Shown here: in pieces, positions 24,161 through 31,722 of the stretch
Numbering within the stretch: the first letter of the stretch is position 1
Layout of the letters: every line of letters begins with the position of its first letter
Assembly (NCBI GenBank): GCA_938024995.1
Contig: CALJDU010000045.1
Coordinates: 161,453 to 225,452 of the forward strand
DNA length: 64,000 nucleotides
Origin: an uncultured bacterium
GTDB taxonomy: Bacteria; Myxococcota_A; Polyangia; Polyangiales; Houyiibacteriaceae
Direction of reading: 5' to 3'
Notes under the pieces: generated by a model
Seen by the model: the letters and a program-made list of their open reading frames with translations, nothing else
Told to the model about the DNA's origin: nothing
Databases searched by the model: none
Position numbers and translations under genes: made by a program

Positions 24161-24865
24161 TTACGCGGCGCAACCTTGGGGCTGATAGCGCGCGGCGTCG
24201 AGGTGGGTGATCTGACCCGCGCATCCGGCGCAACCTTCACGGCGCTTGACCCGTGACGCGCGCAGCTGGCCGGACAGGCCGCGGTAGGAGTGCAGTCGAT
24301 CAAAGGGTCGGCGGCCGACGAGGATGGCGAGGCCGAGCGCCGCGGACATGGCGCCGAGGACGCCGACCACCGGGCCAACAACACCAGCGTCTTCGCAAGT
24401 AGGTGTATCGCCGCTCGGGACGTCTTCAAATACGCAGCGCAGACAGGTGTGTCCGGGCGCGCTCGCGAGCGCCCATCCATGCCAGGTGACCGCGCCCGCG
24501 GAGATCAATGGTTTGCCAGTGAGCGCCGCGGCGTCGGCCGCGAGGAACTTCGTCGCGTAGTTGTCCGCGCCTTCGATGATGAGGTCGTGGTCCGCGAAGA
24601 GGGCTTCCGCGTTGTCGGGGTAGAGGCGCGCGCGAAGAGGGCGAGCGTCCGCGCCGAGCCCGGCGAGCGTACGCGCGGCGACCTCTGCTTTGCTGTCGCC
24701 GACGTCGTCTTCGCCAAAGAGGATCTGTCGATGGAGGTTGCTCGCGTCCACGACGTCGTCGTCCATCAGCGTCAGCGCCACCGGCACGCCGCTCGTCGCG
24801 AGCACGCGCGCAGCGGGACAGCCGAGGCCTCCGACGCCGATCATCAAGACGCGAGCGAGAGTCAC
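24161..24865 (-). CDS. thiF: ThiF/MoeB-type E1 adenylyltransferase without N-terminal arm
   Basis: 234 residues. It starts directly at the first Rossmann strand: ARVLMIGVGGLGCPAA, then DDDVVDASNLHRQIL, EGADNYATKF (metal-binding Asp), zinc pairs CLRC (about 141-144) and CAGC near the end, and the catalytic-Cys region PTCEDAGVVGPVVG. It should adenylate the C-terminus of the carrier encoded next. It lacks the 20-25 residue arm RYxRQxxLPExGxxGQ present in MoeB/ThiF, which normally gives an ATP-contacting Arg to the partner subunit; that arm is found in the small protein at 23458-23838. The GTG overlaps the cysK stop. Confidence 0.92.
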   Translation of the reverse strand: MTLARVLMIGVGGLGCPAARVLATSGVPVALTLMDDDVVDASNLHRQILFGEDDVGDSKAEVAARTLAGLGADARPLRARLYPDNAEALFADHDLIIEGADNYATKFLAADAAALTGKPLISAGAVTWHGWALASAPGHTCLRCVFEDVPSGDTPTCEDAGVVGPVVGVLGAMSAALGLAILVGRRPFDRLHSYRGLSGQLRASRVKRREGCAGCAGQITHLDAARYQPQGCAA

Positions 24866-25812
24866 TCGAAGTACTCGTCCAGGCTGAAGTAGCGCTCGCC
24901 GGTGTCACACAAAATCGTGACGACGTGCGCGTCCTCGGGGAGCTCCTTGGCGATCGCGACAGCCGCCGCGACGTTGGCGCCCGCGCTGATCCCGACCAGC
25001 AGACCCTGCTCCTGCGCGAGGCGGCGCTTCATCTTCCACGCGACCTCATCGTCGATGTGCATGATCTCGTCGACGACGCTCGCGAGGTAGTTCTTGGGGA
25101 CGAACCCCGCGTTGAGCCCCTGCATCTTGCTGGGGCCTGGCTCTCCGCCCGCGAGGACCGGGCTGCTGCTTGGTTCGACCGCGACGATGCGCGTGCCCTG
25201 CGCAGCTTTGAGAACGCGCCCGACTCCGCTAACCGTGCCGCCCGTTCCGACCGCGGCGATGAACGTGTTGATCTTCTCGCCCGCAAAGGCCTCAAGCAGC
25301 TCCGTCGCGGTGGTCTGCGCGTGGACGTCTGGGTTCGCCGCGTTTTCGAACTGCTGCGGCATGAACGCGTTTCGCTCTTTCGCGATGCGGTGCGCGGCCT
25401 CGAGGGCCCCTTCCATGACGCGCTCGGGCTCCGTCAAAATGATCTCCACGCCGTACGCTTCGAGGAGCGCGCGTCGCTCCAGCGACATGCTGGCGGGCAT
25501 CGTGAGCACGAGCTTGTAGCCCTTCCGCGCGCACACAACCGCGAGCCCGATCCCCGTGTTGCCACTGGTCGGCTCGACCACGGTGTCACCAGGCGAGAGC
25601 ACACCCTCGCGCTCCGCGCGCTCGAGCATCGCGAGGCAGATCCGATCCTTGATCGAACCGCCCGGGTTGAGGTGCTCGCACTTGCCCCAGACGGTCGCGC
25701 CACCTTCGCTGACATTGCGCAGCGCGATGACAGGGGTCTTGCCGATGAGCGCGAGGACGCTCTCGACAACGGGCGCGCGCCCGCGCGGGGAGGGAAGATC
25801 AGGTTGAGTCAT
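24862..25812 (-). CDS. cysK: Cysteine synthase A (O-acetylserine sulfhydrylase)
   Basis: 316 residues. PLP fold-type II with SVLALIGKTPVIALRNV, EHLNPGGSIKDRICL (PLP Lys), EPTSGNTGIGLAVVCARKGY, AVGTGGTVSGVGRVLK and LVGISAGANVAAAVAI. It makes cysteine from O-acetylserine and sulfide in the cytoplasm. It follows the Rrf2 regulator by 29 bases and overlaps thiF. In Bacillus, the Rrf2 protein CymR binds CysK to sense cysteine status, so this adjacency may be functional. Confidence 0.95.
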   Translation of the reverse strand: MTQPDLPSPRGRAPVVESVLALIGKTPVIALRNVSEGGATVWGKCEHLNPGGSIKDRICLAMLERAEREGVLSPGDTVVEPTSGNTGIGLAVVCARKGYKLVLTMPASMSLERRALLEAYGVEIILTEPERVMEGALEAAHRIAKERNAFMPQQFENAANPDVHAQTTATELLEAFAGEKINTFIAAVGTGGTVSGVGRVLKAAQGTRIVAVEPSSSPVLAGGEPGPSKMQGLNAGFVPKNYLASVVDEIMHIDDEVAWKMKRRLAQEQGLLVGISAGANVAAAVAIAKELPEDAHVVTILCDTGERYFSLDEYFE

Positions 25813-25841
25813 GGAAGCGTTCCGTAGGAGGGGTCAGAAGG

Positions 25842-26297
25842 CTAGATGGAGTAGACGTAGCGCTTGGGACGGGTCCGGCGCACTCCGTTTTCTGCACCGC
25901 GTTCGCAGAGATGCGCAATGGTCATGCGGTCGAGGCTGGCCTGCAAACGCTCGGCGAGCTCCTCGAGCGCCGATTCGGTGATCGCGCGGCTCTTGAGGTC
26001 TCCTCCCGCGCGCGCGTCCGGCGGAGAGGCGAGGGTCATCGGGCCTTCGAGCGCACGGACGATGTCGCCAATGCTGATCTCGCTGGGATCTCGTGCGAGC
26101 GCGTAGCCGCCTTTGGGACCGCGTTTGCTGGTGACGAGTCCGGCGCGCTTGAGGTCTTGAAAGATCTGCTCGAGAAAGCGGGGCGGGATCGCCTGACGCT
26201 CGGAAATCGTACGGATTTGCGTCGGCTCACCGGCGTTGTGAAACGCAATGTCGAACATCGCGCGGACGCCATAACGTCCTTTGTTCGAGAGCTTCAC
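25842..26297 (-). CDS. Rrf2-family regulator (CymR-like)
   Basis: 151 residues with the Rrf2 winged helix: MKLSNKGRYGVRAMFDIAF, ISERQAIPPRFLEQIFQDLK and RAGLVTSKRGPKGGYALA, then ISIGDIVRALEGP. The three clustered Cys that bind the Fe-S cluster in IscR are absent (the only Cys is in IAHLCERG), so it should sense something other than an Fe-S cluster, as CymR does. It heads the cysteine operon and probably autoregulates it. GTG at 26297; a predicted promoter leaves almost no leader. Confidence 0.92.
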   Translation of the reverse strand: MKLSNKGRYGVRAMFDIAFHNAGEPTQIRTISERQAIPPRFLEQIFQDLKRAGLVTSKRGPKGGYALARDPSEISIGDIVRALEGPMTLASPPDARAGGDLKSRAITESALEELAERLQASLDRMTIAHLCERGAENGVRRTRPKRYVYSI

Positions 26298-26304
26298 GAG
26301 CAGG

Positions 26305-26332
26305 AACTTAATTCACACATCGGGAATGTCAA
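26305..26332 (-). promoter_or_regulatory. Predicted promoter and possible Rrf2 operator of the cysteine operon
   Basis: On the minus strand TTGACA (26332-26327), 16-base spacer, TAAGTT (26310-26305). The spacer contains the dyad ATTC-N9-GAAT, a candidate Rrf2 site. The -10 ends seven bases before the GTG at 26297, so transcription would begin at or next to the start codon (leaderless). Confidence 0.5.
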
Positions 26333-26391
26333 GAATAGCTCGCCCTTGCTTCGCCGCAAAGCTGAAGCTGCGATTTGGAGTACGGTTCCGT

Positions 26392-27477
26392 ATGACTCGC
26401 CTTCTGTGTTTGCTTGCGCTTCTGGTTCTCATCGCGTCGTTCGGCTGCGGCGACGACGACACCAGCGAGAGCGATGCGTCGACGGACGCGACCGAAGACA
26501 CGTCGACACCGGACGACACATCCGTTGCGGACACGGCGGTGGCCGAGGACACGGCGACCGGCGAAGACACCGGGGGTGTCGATAGCGGCGGAGAGGACGC
26601 AGCAGATGTCGGTGTTGACGCGCCGCCGACGGGCCCTTCGCCAGAGGCGATGGGTCCCTTCATGGTCTCGATGGAATCCGAAACGGTTCGCCGCGGTGGC
26701 CGAACCATTCCGACGGCGACCTACGTGCCCGCGGCGCTTCCCGCCCCCGCGCTTCTTCTGCTTCCTGGCTTTCAGATTTCCTCGAGCGCATACGATGGTC
26801 TCTGCAGGCGCATTGCCTCCCACGGCGTTTTGGTCACGCGCGCGGACCCGCCGGCATCGCTCCTGTCCGTGAGTCACACCGACATGCGTGACGACGCGAT
26901 CGCGGTCTTGGACCTCATGGCCGCGCGCGCGGATGTAGACGGCACCCGGCTCGGCGTGGGTGGACACAGCCTCGGCGGCAAGGTCGCCGCGATGGTGGCC
27001 GCGATGGACAGTCGACCGCGCGCGCTGCTCTTGATGGATCCGGTGAACGGCGCGAACCCGATCACGGGTTACTCGGCCACCGTTCCCGACGTCGTCCCGA
27101 GCCCGGTCGATAGCATCCTCGCGCACACCGGGATCATGGGCGAGACGACCGACGCGATGCCCGGCCTGGGCGGGATGGCGTGCGCTCCAGCGGACCAGAA
27201 CTTCGTGACCTTCTACGACGCGATGACGTCCGCGCCTTCCATCGCCGAGTGGGACTTCATCGGCGCGGACCACATGGATTTTCTCTCCGATCGGTCTGCG
27301 TGTGGCTTCGCGTGCTCCGCGTGTCAGAGCGGGAGCGCCGACGACGCCACGGTCGCGCGGCAGGTCACGACCTTGGCCACCGCGTTCGCGCGACGCCATC
27401 TCCTCGGCGATGCGAGCATGGAGCCGTGGCTCACGGGCGATTTGGTGCCGAGCAGCATCAACACGCGGACCCGCTAG
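26392..27477 (+). CDS. Alpha/beta-hydrolase lipoprotein (chlorophyllase/cutinase-like)
   Basis: 361 residues. Lipoprotein signal RLLCLLALLVLIASFGC, then a ~70-residue Asp/Thr/Glu-rich linker typical of surface lipoproteins, then an alpha/beta hydrolase: ALLLLPGFQISSSAYDG (oxyanion region), VGGHSLGGKVAAMVAAM (nucleophile Ser in GHSLGG), LLLMDPVNGANPI (Asp) and FIGADHMDFLSD (His). The fold order matches chlorophyllase and PET-hydrolase-like esterases. The substrate is unknown. Four Cys near the C-terminus (ACGFACSACQSG) may form disulfides. It is divergent from the Rrf2 gene, and the two share a 94-bp intergenic region. Confidence 0.88.
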   Translation: MTRLLCLLALLVLIASFGCGDDDTSESDASTDATEDTSTPDDTSVADTAVAEDTATGEDTGGVDSGGEDAADVGVDAPPTGPSPEAMGPFMVSMESETVRRGGRTIPTATYVPAALPAPALLLLPGFQISSSAYDGLCRRIASHGVLVTRADPPASLLSVSHTDMRDDAIAVLDLMAARADVDGTRLGVGGHSLGGKVAAMVAAMDSRPRALLLMDPVNGANPITGYSATVPDVVPSPVDSILAHTGIMGETTDAMPGLGGMACAPADQNFVTFYDAMTSAPSIAEWDFIGADHMDFLSDRSACGFACSACQSGSADDATVARQVTTLATAFARRHLLGDASMEPWLTGDLVPSSINTRTR

Positions 27478-27489
27478 CGCGTTCGGGGA

Positions 27490-29184
27490 TCAGTCGCGGA
27501 GCGTTTCCACGAAGCGCTGCACGAGCGCCATCTCCGCGCTCGTGAGTGGCGTCCCGGGCGGCATCCGGCGGACCGCCGAGGGACCCAGCTGCGCCGCGAA
27601 ATGAGGCGCGCCATCTTCCGGGTGAAGCCAGCCTTCACGCGTCATGTGGGTGAGGGCGGTATTGGGCGTTCCACGTAGGAACGCGTGGCACCGGCTGCAG
27701 CGCGGAACAAACACGTCGCGATGCGCAACCCGAAACGCGTCGGTGACCACAACCTCAGGACCTCGAGTGGCAGCCGCCGTCGCGGCGCCGGTCGGGAGGT
27801 AGCGGTCGTTCGCCAAGCGGAGGACGGTGCCGTTTTTATCTTCGACGAGCCAGAGTGAACCGTCGCGCGCGAGCGTCATGTCGACGGGCGCGCCGCGCGG
27901 CCCTCGGTCGCTCGGATCCCAACCCGCGATGACCTCCGCGGGCACCTCGTCCGCCGGCGGAACGCCGCTGTCGTCGACGCTCAGCGAGAGCACCCGATGG
28001 CCGGGCGCGCGATACCCATGAAGGGAGATGAGCAGCTTGCCCGCGAGCCCGCGGAGCGTCGCGTCGCGCGGCAGGTAGGTCATCCCGAGCGGCGCGCCGT
28101 GCGGAGGCAGGAGCAAATGAGGCGGGGCGTAGTCGGCGTTGCTCGCGTCGCACGCAAAGGAAGAGTGCGTCCACTCCGGATCGCGACCATCGCGGTCAAA
28201 GCAGTAGGGCCAGCCGTAGTGCGCGCCTTCGCGGATGACGTTCAGCTCTTCGTGCGGGCTTCCGTCGTCGCTGAAGTCCACGCCGTTCTCGGCTTGAAGA
28301 ATCGTCCCGGTCTCATGCGCTGCCAGCGCCACCGAGTTTCGGAGCCCGTGCGCGATCACGTTCGGCGTGGGCACAAAGGCGTCGCCTCGCTTGGCGTAGC
28401 GCCAGAGCGCGGCCGTGTGATCGGCTTCGTCGTGGCATCGATCGCTTGGCAGAGATTCTTTGCATCGATCGGTCGCGGACCCTTGGTTGACGACCAGGTC
28501 ACCGTTGGACGCAAAGATGAAAGACGTGAGCGGGTGAAAGCGAAGACGCTCTCCAGACGCGAGCATGGTGGGCATGTCCGCGACGACCACTTCGCGTGTC
28601 TCGGCGAAGTCACCATCGGGATCGAAGCGGATGATCTGGTGCACCTCGCCGACGTAGATCTTACCGTCCGAGCCGACGCGAGAGCCGTGCGGGCGGTCGA
28701 GGCGACGCGCGATGCGGGTCACGTTCCATGACTCGGCGCGCTTCTCGATTCGGAAAATTCGGCCACCCCGCGGACGGCGGGCACCTGCGTCGACCACGAA
28801 GAAGACGTCATCGCGGGTTGGGTGCTGGACCAGGGAACGCGGCCGAAACCGACCACGCTCGCGGGCGATCGCGGGGAGCTCTTTGTGGAGCACGAGCCCG
28901 AGGCAAAGACCGTCGCTCGTGGTCACGCCGACGCGCGGGTAACCATCGCAATCGCGGCCGACGTCGACGGTGTAGGCGCCTTGCTTTACGAGCCGCGCGG
29001 CAGGCGCGGGGACACGTGGATCCTCGACCGGCGCGGGTACGTTCTCTGCGATGTCCGCCGGGTCGGCGGGTTCAGCAACGGGTTCAGAGACACTTACGTT
29101 TGGCGGAGCGGTGGGGGCCTCGTTCTCGCACGAAGAACACGCCGCGAGCGCGACACAGAACGCGATCAATGCGCGGAGAACCAC
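27490..29184 (-). CDS. PQQ-type sugar dehydrogenase-like lipoprotein with C-terminal haem motif
   Basis: 564 residues. Lipoprotein signal (FCVALAAC). The body is a six-bladed propeller like soluble glucose/sorbosone dehydrogenases: RPHGSRVGSDGKIYVGE, FASNGDLVVNQGS, VIAHGLRNSVALA, LNVIREGAHYGWPYC, GAPVDMTLARDGSLWLVED. The C-terminal ~100 residues carry one c-type haem site, CSRCH, with Met residues downstream (MTREGW, RRMPPGTPL) as possible axial ligands. Sugar or aldose oxidation with internal electron transfer to haem is predicted; PQQ genes are not in the window. GTG at 29184. Confidence 0.87.
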   Translation of the reverse strand: MVLRALIAFCVALAACSSCENEAPTAPPNVSVSEPVAEPADPADIAENVPAPVEDPRVPAPAARLVKQGAYTVDVGRDCDGYPRVGVTTSDGLCLGLVLHKELPAIARERGRFRPRSLVQHPTRDDVFFVVDAGARRPRGGRIFRIEKRAESWNVTRIARRLDRPHGSRVGSDGKIYVGEVHQIIRFDPDGDFAETREVVVADMPTMLASGERLRFHPLTSFIFASNGDLVVNQGSATDRCKESLPSDRCHDEADHTAALWRYAKRGDAFVPTPNVIAHGLRNSVALAAHETGTILQAENGVDFSDDGSPHEELNVIREGAHYGWPYCFDRDGRDPEWTHSSFACDASNADYAPPHLLLPPHGAPLGMTYLPRDATLRGLAGKLLISLHGYRAPGHRVLSLSVDDSGVPPADEVPAEVIAGWDPSDRGPRGAPVDMTLARDGSLWLVEDKNGTVLRLANDRYLPTGAATAAATRGPEVVVTDAFRVAHRDVFVPRCSRCHAFLRGTPNTALTHMTREGWLHPEDGAPHFAAQLGPSAVRRMPPGTPLTSAEMALVQRFVETLRD

Positions 29185-29212
29185 AGCGCGAGTGTACGGG
29201 ACGGAAAGCGAC

Positions 29213-29246
29213 GAGCCGAGAGCAGGGGTTCGCTCTCGGCTCTTTT
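29213..29246 (+). terminator. Inverted repeat with T-tract between PQQ-type gene and ddl
   Basis: GAGCCGAGAGC (29213-29223) / GCTCTCGGCTC (29232-29242), then TTTT on the plus strand. Both flanking genes read on the minus strand, so as a terminator for ddl it lacks a T-tract; it may instead stop antisense transcripts or act as a factor-dependent hairpin. Confidence 0.55.
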
Positions 29247-29267
29247 CGTTCGTCTATCGGCGCGTTG

Positions 29268-30260
29268 TTAGTCGCGGACAGCGCCGCGGCCTGCAGGCGC
29301 GGAGACGCTTCGGGAAGGCGCGCGAGGATCGACCGCGATGCCCAATGACGCGCGGGCGAGGATGAGCTCGCAGAGATCAGCGAAGTCGTAGCCTGCGCCC
29401 TGGGCGACCTTGGGCAGAAGCGAGGTCGGGGTCATGCCGGGGAGGGTGTTCACCTCGAGGACGTACTCGTTCTCGCCTTCGGTCACGAGCAGGTCGACGC
29501 GGGTCGCGCCGGTCGCGCCGACACACGCCACCGCGCGCTCGGCCAAGTTGAGCACGCCCTTGTAGCGGGTCGGGGTCAGGCGGGCGGGGAAGTGATAGTC
29601 GCTCTGGCCGCTTTGGTACTTGGACTTGTAGTCGTAGAACGCGCCCTTCGGAACGATCTCGACCGCGCCCAGTGCGCGCCCATCCAAAACGCCGACCGCG
29701 ATCTCGCGACCGACGACAAAGCGCTCCACCAAGACCGAGCGATCAAACGCGCTCGCGTCTTCCGCGCGCTCTTTGAGCTCGCCGAGCGAGGTGGCGCGTC
29801 CGGCACCCACGCTGGAGCCTGCGCGACGTGGCTTCACGAACGCCGGGAACCCGAACGAGCCATGGGTCTCTTCGAGACGGTCGAGGTCTTCGCGATCGAC
29901 AACGTAGTACGGCGGGGTCGGGACGTTGTAGAGCCGGAACAGCTCCTTGGCCTTCAGCTTGTCCATGGCCAGCGCGCTCCCCATCACGCCGCTGCCCGTG
30001 TACGGGATCTGCATCAGCTCGAGGAGCCCCTGGATGCAACCATCTTCGCCGTAGCTGCCGTGGAGCGCGATGAACGCGACGTCGATCGGGGTCTGTCGAA
30101 GCACGCGGTCGATGTCGTGGTCGACGAAGATCTTCACGACGTCATGTCCGCGAGACTCGAGCGCCGCCGCGATGGCTTCTCCGGACTGGATCGAGACCTC
30201 GCGCTCCGCGCTAAGGCCGCCGAGGAGAACGCCGATTCGGGGGTGGGTCTGGTCTTCCAT
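29268..30260 (-). CDS. ddl: D-alanine--D-alanine ligase
   Basis: 330 residues, ATP-grasp enzyme of peptidoglycan precursor synthesis in the cytoplasm. Seen: IGVLLGGLSAEREVSIQSG, FIALHGSYGEDGCIQGLLEL, IPYTGSGVMGSALAMDK, FPAFVKPRRAGSSVGAGRA, EIVPKGAFYDYKSKY and VLEVNTLPGMTPTSLLP. All substrate-binding and catalytic motifs are present. The C-terminus extends about 20 residues beyond the usual end (Arg/Ser/Ala-rich). ATG at 30260 (MEDQTHPRIG) is preferred over one six codons upstream. It is not in a mur/fts cluster. Confidence 0.96.
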   Translation of the reverse strand: MEDQTHPRIGVLLGGLSAEREVSIQSGEAIAAALESRGHDVVKIFVDHDIDRVLRQTPIDVAFIALHGSYGEDGCIQGLLELMQIPYTGSGVMGSALAMDKLKAKELFRLYNVPTPPYYVVDREDLDRLEETHGSFGFPAFVKPRRAGSSVGAGRATSLGELKERAEDASAFDRSVLVERFVVGREIAVGVLDGRALGAVEIVPKGAFYDYKSKYQSGQSDYHFPARLTPTRYKGVLNLAERAVACVGATGATRVDLLVTEGENEYVLEVNTLPGMTPTSLLPKVAQGAGYDFADLCELILARASLGIAVDPRAPSRSVSAPAGRGAVRD

Positions 30261-30468
30261 GTTCTTGCTCGTCTGCATGAGGCGGGATCTTGCGAGTCCC
30301 TTGCCGAAAATGATCTCAGGTGAAAACTAAATGAAAACAGGTTCTTGGCGGCGAGATGGCAACCTCGGCCGCGGTCGTTTTGACACGGTCGCGCGTCACT
30401 ATGTCCGATATCAGAGCAAGATCGAGCCGGTCAAAAAACTGGCGGGGCAGTTCGCGACCGACCCCGCT

Positions 30469-31320
30469 TCAGAGCGTCCGTTCGTAGACGACGATGGGAT
30501 GGTCGGCTTCCCCGCTGTCCCCTGTGATCACCGAGACCCGGAGGATCGCGCCACGCGTCATCGTCAGCGCGCGCAATTGGTCAGCTTCGCGAAAGAGCAG
30601 ATCGACCCAAGCCGCTCCGCGGGCGTGCTCACATGAGATCGACATGCGATGGCTCGCGCCGTTCGGGTAACGCGTAATGCCCGTGATCGGAAAGATGCGT
30701 CCGGCGTATCCGATGGAGCAGGTGCGCTGTGCGCCGACGACCTCGTCCGCCCGAGAGAAATCAAAGCCCGCCGGGACCGCGGCGAGGAGACGGTCGGGGA
30801 AGGGCGGCGTCGGGAAGACCCGCACGACCTCCTCAAGCTCCATGATCAGGTAACCCGAGAAGCCGCCCTCGCTCTTGACGACACGTCCCCGAATGCGCGC
30901 GCCAGCTTCGACCTGGTCGGCGGTCTCGACGTTTTCCTTTTTTGAGATCAGGTCCACCCAGATCCCGACATCTCCGCTTCCGCAACGGATGGTGCGTCGG
31001 TGACTGGGGCGAAGGTCCTCGTAACGCCCAACGTGGCGCGCGGCGACGTCGAGGCGCTCACTCGCGAACTCGAGGTCGCAGGTTCGAACGCGCCCCTCGT
31101 GGTCGTCCGGGTACATATGGACCAACCGGAAGTCGAAGGGCGCCGCGGGATCGGGCTCGTCCCGCTCGTCAAACTCGTCCTCTTCCTCGATGACCTCGGG
31201 CTCAGGCTCCGGAGGCGGGGCGATCGGCTGGGGGCACCCCGACGACGCGACGCACAGAGCGGCGATCGCGGCCCAGCGCGGGAGAGTGGAGCCGAGCGGG
31301 TGGAGGAGGCGGGGGATCAC
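30469..31320 (-). CDS. Lipoprotein of unknown function
   Basis: 283 residues. GTG start gives the signal RWAAIAALCVASSGC with lipobox ASSGC, then a Pro/Glu-rich acidic spacer (~30-60). The mature part is beta-rich and seems to contain two similar halves, each with a Cys pair and a WVDL stretch: TIRCGSGDVGIWVDLISKKE and SISCEHARGAAWVDLLFRE. Preceding each are RTCDLEFASERL and RTCSIGYAGRIF. The duplication suggests tandem OB- or Ig-like units stabilised by disulfides. No family recognised. Confidence 0.75.
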   Translation of the reverse strand: MIPRLLHPLGSTLPRWAAIAALCVASSGCPQPIAPPPEPEPEVIEEEDEFDERDEPDPAAPFDFRLVHMYPDDHEGRVRTCDLEFASERLDVAARHVGRYEDLRPSHRRTIRCGSGDVGIWVDLISKKENVETADQVEAGARIRGRVVKSEGGFSGYLIMELEEVVRVFPTPPFPDRLLAAVPAGFDFSRADEVVGAQRTCSIGYAGRIFPITGITRYPNGASHRMSISCEHARGAAWVDLLFREADQLRALTMTRGAILRVSVITGDSGEADHPIVVYERTL

Positions 31321-31722
31321 GTTGGAAGTCAGCCTTAGGGGCGCGTTTTCGTAGCAAATACGGGGGGGCGCGTCGATGCGGGCGGGGCGAATCGTTGCCA
31401 GCGCCAAGTGGCGGTGGTACCTCAATCGCGCGGATCGTCCGCAACTGTATGAACCCGGAACCCAGCCCCGTCGTCAACGAACCTGGTTGCCCTTGCGCCT
31501 CTGTGTGGGGCTTCACCGCGTTGTCTTTCAACACGCGACAGAAGCCACATCTCAGCGTGAGCCACCCACGGCGTCACCCGACCCATCGAACCCTGTGCTT
31601 CTCGGCACGGAGTCGCTTGGCAGAGTCACGAACGCCCGATCCGACGCAGCAGAGGGTTCCCTCGCAGCGACCCACCGGGACCCCTGTCCCGCCGGTCCTT
31701 GCTCACCAAAAGGATATTGAAC
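31321..31722. other. 402-bp divergent intergenic region with a structured leader
   Basis: No convincing gene. An extended bulged hairpin lies at 31504-31549: TGTGG/CCACA, CTTC/GAAG, CGCG/CGCG and TTG/CAA pair in order around a TCTTT loop. It would be in the leader of the HARE-HTH gene, whose ribosome site is AAAAGGA just before the ATG at 31723. No clear -35/-10 pair was identified. Confidence 0.5.

Noticed and set aside
31410..31425. T-box-like GGTGGTACC in the leader region
   Set aside because: No specifier stem, no terminator/antiterminator pair, and it reads on the wrong side of the downstream gene's hairpin.
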